Source: an uncultured Prevotellaceae bacterium (GTDB lineage Bacteria; Bacteroidota; Bacteroidia; Bacteroidales; Bacteroidaceae). Taken from it: a stretch of 64,000 bases of DNA. Below the pieces are notes generated by a model that saw nothing but the letters and a program-made list of their open reading frames with translations, searched no databases and was not told where the DNA came from. The stretch spans positions 1 through 64,000 of the forward strand of contig ONFE01000001.1 in the NCBI GenBank assembly GCA_900316985.1, read 5' to 3'. Each line of letters opens with the position of its first letter. Position 1 is the first letter of the stretch. This document shows, piece by piece, positions 16,582 through 22,052 of this stretch. The translations under genes were made by a program, and so were the position numbers.

Positions 16582-16851
16582 TTAGTGGTCTATTATCTCC
16601 AAAGTATAGTACCATTCCCCTTTGGGATAACTCCATTTTTCCGCGTCATCACTTCTCACGTAGGGATAGCCATTATCATAGTCCAAAGAGCCATTTAAAG
16701 CCCATCCGCCCACTCCGTCATCATCCCAATGGATATTCCTTTTCCATGGTGTCCATGGGCATATTATTTTTCCTATGCCACTGCCTGCAAGGGGTGCAAG
16801 TGTGTCCATATTTACGGTCTCACATTGTGGCTTTATATAGTTCTTTTTCAT
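16582..16851 (-). CDS. Small protein with KKxYIKP leader-like N-terminus
   Basis: The 89-residue protein starts MKKNYIKPQCETVNMDTLAP LAGSG. That pattern (MKK-x-Y-x-K-P, acidic middle, then a Leu-Ala-Gly-Ser-Gly segment) is widespread at the N-terminus of short Bacteroidales proteins of unknown role and looks like a leader sequence. The rest is rich in Trp, Asp and Gly (WTPWKRNIHWDDDGVGGW). Its ATG overlaps the stop of the helicase-primase gene by 4 bp. A role as a secreted or processed peptide is only inferred. Confidence 0.7.
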   Translation of the reverse strand: MKKNYIKPQCETVNMDTLAPLAGSGIGKIICPWTPWKRNIHWDDDGVGGWALNGSLDYDNGYPYVRSDDAEKWSYPKGEWYYTLEIIDH

Positions 16852-18692
16852 GCTGTTTTTGCCTCATTAAAAAACTTAAAAAAAGTGGCTATGGTGTAGT
16901 TCTCACTCATTCCATCCGCTAAATATTCATTATATCTTTCATCACTTCTCACCTTATCATAGTTGGGTTTTTGCGCCCTCACTATATGGTAGTATTTTCT
17001 CCCATTCTCGCCAAAAACATTTGCAAGGCTCCTGCCTATGCTCCTGCTCTCTTCATGTGTGTGAGTTATTTGCAAGTGGTCTTTAGTTATCCTTTCCATG
17101 GCTTTTAAAAACCTCTCTTTGTCTCTGTTTGAGAGTTCTATATTTTTACCATCATTTGCAGCGGTGCTGCATGAGGGGGTTAGGGATTTAATATTTTCTA
17201 TTTCATAAACCTCTGCCATGGGTTTAAAATATGGCTCATTGTCTAAACTCAGGTAGCGCGTACGGTTGATGTTATTGCACTGTGCATCTACTTTTATGCC
17301 TACCTTTGCAAGTTCCTCACTTATGGCCTTATAGTATGTCTTAAACTCACTTTTAACTTCTTCCATGGTTGTGCCATTTATCCCTATCTTTATCAGTGCA
17401 AAAACTCCCCTATTTGATAGGCTGTTTTTCACTATCCACACAAAGGGCAGTTGTGATAACTTTTCTTTCATTTCTTTAGTGCTCATTCCCTCATTGTCGG
17501 CTCCGTCTATATCCATACATATAATATTATTTACGCGCATGATGTTCTCCCTTTGTGCCGTCATGCTTGGGGCTATTGTGCAGGATGGTGTAAAAGTTGG
17601 GATATATCCCTTTGCCTTATCATAGAGGGGGCTTTTATATTCATATCCCCTTACCTTTTCTATTTCCTTTTTCTTTGATAGTGGTACTCCGGTAAGGCAG
17701 TTTTTAAGGCTTGTTAAACCCTTACTTTTTCCGCTTTCTATCACGCTGCAAAGATAGTCACTTCTTACTATCTCTATGGGCTTGTTTTCTTGCGCCGGTT
17801 GGCTTGTTTTCCGCTCCGTGGGCAGTTGTTCCACTATGTCCCTTTTCTCTTCTCCCATGGGCTTTAAAATGGCTTTCTCGGTTGCATCTTTTACGGTTTT
17901 GGCTGTAAGTGCCACCTCTGCAAAACTCCCGTCCTGCTCATCATATTCCGCAGGAGTATAAACCCCATTTCTCGGGTCAAAAGAAAAATACACGCTTTTG
18001 CCTTTTATACCCTCTTCATAGTTGTGCCTTATCTTTAAAGTGGTTAACTTTGTCATGAAGTTCCCTATATTTTGGACCGAAAAAATAAAGTCAGCCTTAT
18101 TGCCAAAGGACACGGAGCCGAAAATATTGCTGATTGTTGGCTCTTCACCTTCACTTAGTTTCCTTTGATGTGCTGCAAGTATGGTGATAATATCATGCTC
18201 CTGCGTATATTGTCTAATTCTCTCTAATATCCTACCGTAGTCCTCACTCCTATAGTTTCCATTCATTAAGTCCTGAAAACTCTCAAAGGGGTCTATTATG
18301 AGCATATCATATCCCCATTGTTCTTTGTACTCTGTGAGTGCCTTAAACACGTCATCAAGTGAGGAAAACTCATGCGGCAAATACCTTGAAAACTCCACAA
18401 AGGAGTTGCCACCATAAACCTTTTTAAGGCTGTCATAAAATTTCATTTCTGAGTTCTCAAAACTCAGGAAAAGGGTTTTCATTTGATGGGTCTTTGCCAT
18501 CATGCGGCTGTAGTAGTTCAAGAAAGTGGTTTTACCTTGATTTTCATTTGATGTTATTATACAAAACCTCTGACGGTCAAGCCTCATAACATGGTCAAGG
18601 TTTTCTATACCACTTTTTAGGCCGTAGTGCTTTACTCGCTGATATTCAGTAAGCGCGCTTAAAATTTCTGTGTTTGATTTTATCTTTATCAT
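16848..18692 (-). CDS. Helicase-primase fusion (DnaB/gp4-like ATPase with BT4734-like domain)
   Basis: This 614-residue protein is the likely replication protein. Residues 1-255 form a RecA/DnaB-like helicase: Walker A NENQGKTTF with Lys54, a Walker B ending LIIDPFE (Asp134), AAHQRK (174-178) and FGSVSFGNKADF. Residues 310-498 match the BT4734/VirE N-terminal domain linked to primases (CMDIDGADN, WIVKNSLSNRGVFALIKI, NNINRTRYLSLDNEPYF). Residues 520-614 resemble a primase C-terminal helical domain. The order, helicase first and primase-like part second, is the reverse of T7 gp4. It overlaps the next gene by 4 bp. Confidence 0.78.
   Translation of the reverse strand: MIKIKSNTEILSALTEYQRVKHYGLKSGIENLDHVMRLDRQRFCIITSNENQGKTTFLNYYSRMMAKTHQMKTLFLSFENSEMKFYDSLKKVYGGNSFVEFSRYLPHEFSSLDDVFKALTEYKEQWGYDMLIIDPFESFQDLMNGNYRSEDYGRILERIRQYTQEHDIITILAAHQRKLSEGEEPTISNIFGSVSFGNKADFIFSVQNIGNFMTKLTTLKIRHNYEEGIKGKSVYFSFDPRNGVYTPAEYDEQDGSFAEVALTAKTVKDATEKAILKPMGEEKRDIVEQLPTERKTSQPAQENKPIEIVRSDYLCSVIESGKSKGLTSLKNCLTGVPLSKKKEIEKVRGYEYKSPLYDKAKGYIPTFTPSCTIAPSMTAQRENIMRVNNIICMDIDGADNEGMSTKEMKEKLSQLPFVWIVKNSLSNRGVFALIKIGINGTTMEEVKSEFKTYYKAISEELAKVGIKVDAQCNNINRTRYLSLDNEPYFKPMAEVYEIENIKSLTPSCSTAANDGKNIELSNRDKERFLKAMERITKDHLQITHTHEESRSIGRSLANVFGENGRKYYHIVRAQKPNYDKVRSDERYNEYLADGMSENYTIATFFKFFNEAKTA
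17148..17199. repeat. 52 bp direct repeat, copy in the helicase gene
   Basis: This segment matches 18734-18785 with 3 mismatches in 52 bases. It contains the palindrome TGCAGCGGTGCTGCA and the motif GGTTAGGG. Here it codes for residues 499-515 of the helicase-primase protein. Confidence 0.8.
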
Positions 18693-18703
18693 TTTTCAAA
18701 AAG

Positions 18704-19132
18704 TTAGTTAAGTCGAGTTATCCATTCATTTATACCATCATTTGCAGCGGTGCTGCATGATAGGGTTAGGGATTTTATATTTTCTTTTTTATATGTTGTT
18801 TTTCTTGTGCAGTTTGGCTTGTTATCCGGCTGCTCATAAAATTCTGTATATAGTTTTAGTGCCTCTTCTCCTAATACCCATGTATCACCTTTTTGTCCAT
18901 CTAATAGGTTTTTCTCTTTTAGCCTTTTTATGATGGGTTTTAAAAAGTGAGTTGTGTTTGTTTGGTCTCCGTCATAAAAACATTCTTTGCACATGGTTTT
19001 AGGTAGTGCTTTTACCGTTCCATCTTTATCTTTCTTCTTGTTATAGAAAAATAGTAGGGTATCTATAAGTAAAAAGTCTTTGTCTTTGATACCCGTTTCA
19101 ATTAATTTCTGTTTTAGTAAGTAACTATTCAT
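18704..19132 (-). CDS. Winged-helix-like small protein of the element
   Basis: I take ATG 19132 (MNSYLLKQKLIETGIKDKDF) as start, giving 142 residues; a longer frame to 19222 exists but its first 30 residues look unlike a natural N-terminus. A helical first half is followed by HFLKPIIKRLKEKNLLDGQK and DTWVLGEEALKLYTEFYE, which resembles a winged-helix recognition helix and wing. It lies just upstream of the helicase-primase gene, so a replication-initiator or regulatory role is plausible. Its last residues repeat a peptide found in the helicase-primase protein. Confidence 0.65.
   Translation of the reverse strand: MNSYLLKQKLIETGIKDKDFLLIDTLLFFYNKKKDKDGTVKALPKTMCKECFYDGDQTNTTHFLKPIIKRLKEKNLLDGQKGDTWVLGEEALKLYTEFYEQPDNKPNCTRKTTYKKENIKSLTLSCSTAANDGINEWITRLN
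18734..18785. repeat. 52 bp direct repeat, copy at the end of the winged-helix-like gene
   Basis: Partner of 17148-17199. It encodes the same 17-residue peptide with one change, in the same frame, near the C-terminus of this small protein. It includes the exact 17-mer GGTTAGGGATTTTATAT (18764-18780). Confidence 0.8.
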
Positions 19133-19309
19133 TTTTCTCTCGGTGTTTTGTATTATTATTTCTCGTGTATCTTTTATTAAAAGTGAGGGGCGGAACACAC
19201 GAGAAAAAAACCACCCCATCACCTGTGAAAAATACCCTACTTAATATGAAAAGCGCTTTGATGAACATCCGAATTTAGTCTACTTAAAAGGGTATTTCTT
19301 TATCTTATT

Positions 19310-19534
19310 TTAGTCACCAAATAGGCGGTTAAACTCATTCCATATATATTCTTTATGAGCCTCTTCCCACTGCCTTGCGGTTTCCTCCTCCCATTCACGG
19401 TTAACACGCTCATAAAAGGCTTTTAGTTTCTTTCCGTGGTTGGCTCTGTCTTCTGCCGTCATGTTTGCCCATCTCTTTTTGGCGGCTTCACTCATTTTCT
19501 TTTTAGTTTCCTCTGTGTGTGGTTTGTTGTGCAT
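19310..19534 (-). CDS. NUMOD3-type small DNA-binding protein
   Basis: The 74-residue protein begins MHNKPHTEETKKKMSEAAKK RW, the pattern of the NUMOD3 motif that binds DNA next to GIY-YIG and HNH homing endonucleases. Here there is no nuclease domain; the rest is an acidic/basic helix. It is the first gene after the palindrome-rich gap and is probably read from the -7 box at 19643. It may be an element regulator or an excision factor, both inferred. Confidence 0.68.
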   Translation of the reverse strand: MHNKPHTEETKKKMSEAAKKRWANMTAEDRANHGKKLKAFYERVNREWEEETARQWEEAHKEYIWNEFNRLFGD

Positions 19535-19642
19535 TGCCTATCTTTTTAATAACATTATTACCTTTTCTAATAATAATTATCACGTAGTTTGAAAAAGTAC
19601 CTAAAAAAATGAAAATTTTTTGTATTTTTTTTCATTGTAGTG

Positions 19643-19650
19643 CAAATATA
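19643..19650 (-). promoter_or_regulatory. Bacteroidota -7 promoter box (TATATTTG)
   Basis: The minus strand reads TATATTTG about 108 bp upstream of the NUMOD3 gene. It is the best candidate start for the long element transcript that ends at the capsid terminator. Confidence 0.45.
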
Positions 19651-19731
19651 CAAAAAAAATACGGAAAAAACAAATTTCCGGTTAACTTTTTCTTTCCTTT
19701 TCCATAACCTCGCTTTTTTGCTCTGTTATGG

Positions 19732-19770
19732 GGTTAGGGTTTCTATATTTTATATATAAAATCCCTAACC
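19732..19770. repeat. Inverted pair of GGTTAGGG motifs
   Basis: GGTTAGGGTTTCTATAT (19732-19748) faces ATATAAAATCCCTAACC (19754-19770). The second is the exact reverse complement of the 17-mer at 18764-18780. Possible recognition sites for an element-encoded protein. Confidence 0.5.
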
Positions 19771-19846
19771 TCTACCCTGTCCCTTATCACTTTCTTATAG
19801 TGATAAGTTTTTCTTTATATATTACTTAAAGTAATACTTTAGATGG

Positions 19847-19945
19847 CATAGTAAATTTTTACTATGGGCATAGTATATTTTTACTATGCTATATTATATA
19901 TATAGTATTTTTTTACTATGGGGATAGTTTTATATATAAACTATC
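19847..19945. repeat. Array of four palindromes (ATAGTAAA type)
   Basis: Units at 19847-19866 (CATAGTAAATTTTTACTATG), 19869-19888, 19901-19920 and 19923-19945. The first two are exactly 22 bp apart. They look like iterons or tandem operators for a dimeric DNA-binding protein. Confidence 0.6.
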
Positions 19946-19988
19946 TCCTACATCATTTTTGATGTACTATATAGTTTTAAAGCGGCAC

Positions 19989-20021
19989 AAAAAAAGGTGC
20001 AAGCCTCTCACCACTTGCACC
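19989..20021 (-). terminator. Rho-independent terminator downstream of integrase
   Basis: An 8 bp perfect stem GGTGCAAG/CTTGCACC (19996-20003 with 20014-20021) is followed on the minus strand by seven T. It would stop integrase transcripts before the palindrome array. Confidence 0.7.
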
Positions 20022-20130
20022 CATCTTTACTATGAAAACCAAATATCATTTGTTATTTCCTCTGTGTCTCTTATACGTCCCATCATGCCATATTTTTAGT
20101 ATATTATTTAATATAAATATTAGCCTTTAT

Positions 20131-20170
20131 AAAAAAAGAGGTATGTCTTAAACAGACACGCCCCTTTTTA
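20131..20170. terminator. Imperfect hairpin with T-runs on both sides
   Basis: A stem built on TGTCT/AGACA with further G/C pairs and two mismatches is flanked by a run of A on the left and a run of T on the right. It could end transcription from either side, about 40 bp beyond the integrase stop. Confidence 0.5.
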
Positions 20171-20212
20171 ATAATAAGTTGATGACGCTTAAAAATGTCA
20201 CCTATAAATAGT

Positions 20213-21787
20213 CTATTTGTGCCCATTTATCTCATTTATGGTGGTTAGTATTTTTTCCATCCGGTTGCGCTCTTCCATATCCTTATACTCTCCATTGTAT
20301 ATGGCTTTTAGGATGGTATGGTTAAGCCCCTCTTTTTCAAGTTCCGTCTCATATTTTCTTACTATGAGCCTTAAAAGTTCCTCAGGGTCTTTCATGTCTT
20401 TATACTCTTTCCATTGGCAGCCATAAAAGGCTAACACGTCCTTATACTCATGAACTTTATTTATATCATTGTCGGGGCTTTTTTGCCCTTTTATGCGCTC
20501 TGTTGCCTCGTCTAACTTCTTAATGGTGGCATAGTCTGATATATGGCCGTATATATGGTTCACCATCTTATCATCAGCGTGTGCCGTCATTTTGCATACT
20601 TCTTGCGGCTCATATCCCATCAAAAGCATTTTGGTGGCAAAGGTATGGCGCGCAAAGTGACAAGTTAACACTTTGTGCAGTGCATCTTTACGGTCATTTC
20701 CGTCGGGGTCTTTCCACTTAATAACTCTGTCAAGTCCTGCCATTTTTGCAGCCTTTTTCAGTGCCTTATTGTAGCCATCACGGAATTTCTTGCTATCTTC
20801 CACCTTTATATACTTAAAGCCCTCATTCATCACTTTTTCTATTTGGGGGCTTTGTATGCAGTAACCTGTTATTTCCTCCTTGCGCGTGTCATATACTACG
20901 TAGGAGTTTTCTTTTCCTTTTTCTATTCTATGGGCCGTTTCATCAAAAAACCTCCAAAGGTCAGACACACGGCATCCCACCATACTTTGAAAAATAAAAA
21001 GGTCTCTATATTCCTTTTCTTGTGGCTTTAACCCCTTCACATCTGAGAGTTTTTTAACCTCTTCATCTGTGAGCGGTGTCCGTAGCATATTCTCCTGCTT
21101 TCTTACCTTTTCTTTGAGCCTTTTTATACGTATTTCTTGCAGCCCATATTTGGCAAAGTCACTTTCCTGCCGCACTCCATTTATTATATAAGTTAGGGTA
21201 TCTATATAGTTATTTATAGTTTTATGGCTTTTTCCCTGCTTTATAAGAAAATCCCTAAATTTTATTATACCCTTCTCAGTTATATGGCTCATTCCATCCG
21301 TGCCACTATCTTTTATATAGTTTATAAAAACCCTAACTTTATCACCGTAGGTCTGTTTGCTGCTTTCCGTCATGTTACCAATAAATTCTTTATAGTAGTT
21401 AAAAGCCTTTTCAATAAAAAGGGTGGCTTTGTATTTCCCTCCTGCTACTAAATTCTTTTCATTTGCCATGTTCTCTATTTTTTCTTTTAGTTCAAAAACC
21501 ATGTTAACACTCTCACCCTGCAATTGTACAAAAAGTTTTTGTGAAAAACAAGTTTTCACGTCATTTATTTTCTGATTGATGCGGATAAGGTCATTTATGG
21601 CACTCTCTGAGAGGTCTCTATTTATCCGACATATCTGCTTTTTACCGTCCCAAAGGTCTCTATAAACCTTTTCCCCAAGGCTTATTTTTTCCTGCTTTTG
21701 CCCGTCATAAAGGACGGCATAAATAACTCTTTTACCCTCTCCCGAGCGGAGGTTAAAATTAAGGGTTGTTAACATTCTCTGTTCCAT
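20213..21787 (-). CDS. int: Tyrosine recombinase (integrase)
   Basis: The 524-residue protein has an N-terminal arm-binding region, a SAM-like core-binding domain (about 118-215) and the catalytic domain. Active-site residues are Arg273 (GCRVSDL), His377 and Arg380 (CHFARHTFAT), His403 (TAHADD) and Tyr413 (HIYGH). It would integrate and excise the element at the TAATTTA core sites. The tail after Tyr413 is about 110 residues, longer than usual for this family. It is the rightmost element gene, about 105 bp from the candidate attR, and reads inward. Confidence 0.95.
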   Translation of the reverse strand: MEQRMLTTLNFNLRSGEGKRVIYAVLYDGQKQEKISLGEKVYRDLWDGKKQICRINRDLSESAINDLIRINQKINDVKTCFSQKLFVQLQGESVNMVFELKEKIENMANEKNLVAGGKYKATLFIEKAFNYYKEFIGNMTESSKQTYGDKVRVFINYIKDSGTDGMSHITEKGIIKFRDFLIKQGKSHKTINNYIDTLTYIINGVRQESDFAKYGLQEIRIKRLKEKVRKQENMLRTPLTDEEVKKLSDVKGLKPQEKEYRDLFIFQSMVGCRVSDLWRFFDETAHRIEKGKENSYVVYDTRKEEITGYCIQSPQIEKVMNEGFKYIKVEDSKKFRDGYNKALKKAAKMAGLDRVIKWKDPDGNDRKDALHKVLTCHFARHTFATKMLLMGYEPQEVCKMTAHADDKMVNHIYGHISDYATIKKLDEATERIKGQKSPDNDINKVHEYKDVLAFYGCQWKEYKDMKDPEELLRLIVRKYETELEKEGLNHTILKAIYNGEYKDMEERNRMEKILTTINEINGHK

Positions 21788-21830
21788 TTTCTTTACATTT
21801 TTGGTACTTAATAGTTGTGCTTAAACTCTC

Positions 21831-21841
21831 TAAGAGAGCAC
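21831..21841 (+). repeat. Possible integrase arm-type site, right copy
   Basis: TAAGAGAGCAC, the same as 13699-13709. Here it is also the right half of a larger inverted repeat (CTCTC TAA GAGAG) in the region upstream of the integrase gene, so it may serve both recombination and control of integrase expression. Confidence 0.4.
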
Positions 21842-21891
21842 CCTCAAAAATACCTAAATCATTTATTATCAGCACTTTAAGAAAATGGAAC

Positions 21892-21910
21892 ACAAAGTAA
21901 TTTACTTTGT
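21892..21910 (+). other. Candidate attR of the integrated element
   Basis: ACAAAGTAATTTACTTTGT: perfectly inverted 6-base arms around TAATTTA, in direct orientation to attL with one mismatch in the left arm. Excision between the two TAATTTA cores would release a circle of 8,247 bp. Confidence 0.6.
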
Positions 21911-21957
21911 TCCTCAAACAACCATTGGAAGCAACGCAAAACATCATCGGATGAAAT

Positions 21958-21976
21958 ACAAAGTAAATTAGTTTGT
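21958..21976 (-). repeat. Third core-site copy, inverted, outside the element
   Basis: ACAAAGTAAATTAGTTTGT is the exact reverse complement of attL. It lies 47 bp beyond attR in host DNA. Without the element the host would have a 19 bp perfect inverted repeat with a 47-base loop just after the regulator gene. Confidence 0.7.
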
Positions 21977-22018
21977 ACCCGAGCTAATTATTAAACGGGA
22001 AACGTGCATCAATCAAAT

Positions 22019-22046
22019 GAGGGCGTGCCAATGATGACACGCCCTC
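22019..22046. terminator. Hairpin between convergent regulator and GH31 genes
   Basis: A 9 bp perfect stem GAGGGCGTG/CACGCCCTC with a 10-base loop is followed by GTTCTCTTATT on the plus strand. It lies 6 bp beyond the GH31 stop and probably ends transcription from one or both sides. Confidence 0.65.
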
Positions 22047-22052
22047 GTTCTC

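Larger units (their letters stand above)
19535..20212. other. Palindrome-rich non-coding region (678 bp), possible origin or control region
   Basis: Very AT-rich, with no coding frame. From right to left it holds an imperfect hairpin with T-runs (20131-20170), a minus-strand terminator (19989-20021), four palindromes of ATAGTA type (19847-19945), a perfect 9 bp hairpin (19783-19807), an inverted pair of GGTTAGGG motifs (19732-19770) and a -7 box (19643). Position next to the replication genes and the dense palindromes would suit a replication origin or a regulator-binding region. Confidence 0.6.
13645..21910. mobile_element. Integrated phage satellite-like element encoding a capsid protein (about 8.25 kb)
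   Basis: Candidate core sites bound a block that is visibly more AT-rich than its surroundings, with every gene on the minus strand. In transcription order it holds: tyrosine integrase; a 678 bp palindrome-rich gap; a NUMOD3 protein; a winged-helix-like protein; a helicase-primase fusion; an 89-residue protein; five tiny overlapping genes; a 96-residue protein; an HK97-like major capsid protein; a 73-residue protein. No portal, terminase, protease, tail, lysis or conjugation gene is visible. This suggests a satellite that depends on a helper phage. A decayed prophage is the main alternative, but all its main genes are intact. Confidence 0.7.

Noticed and set aside
17157-17171. TGCAGCGGTGCTGCA hairpin as a terminator
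   Set aside because: It lies inside the helicase-primase reading frame and no T-tract follows on the coding strand; treated as part of the 52 bp repeat.
19783-19815. Perfect 9 bp hairpin CTTATCACT/AGTGATAAG followed by T as a terminator
   Set aside because: The T-run is on the plus strand, where no transcribed gene lies upstream; more likely part of the palindrome-rich region.
13645-21910. Element as an integrative conjugative element
   Set aside because: No relaxase, coupling protein or Tra genes are visible.
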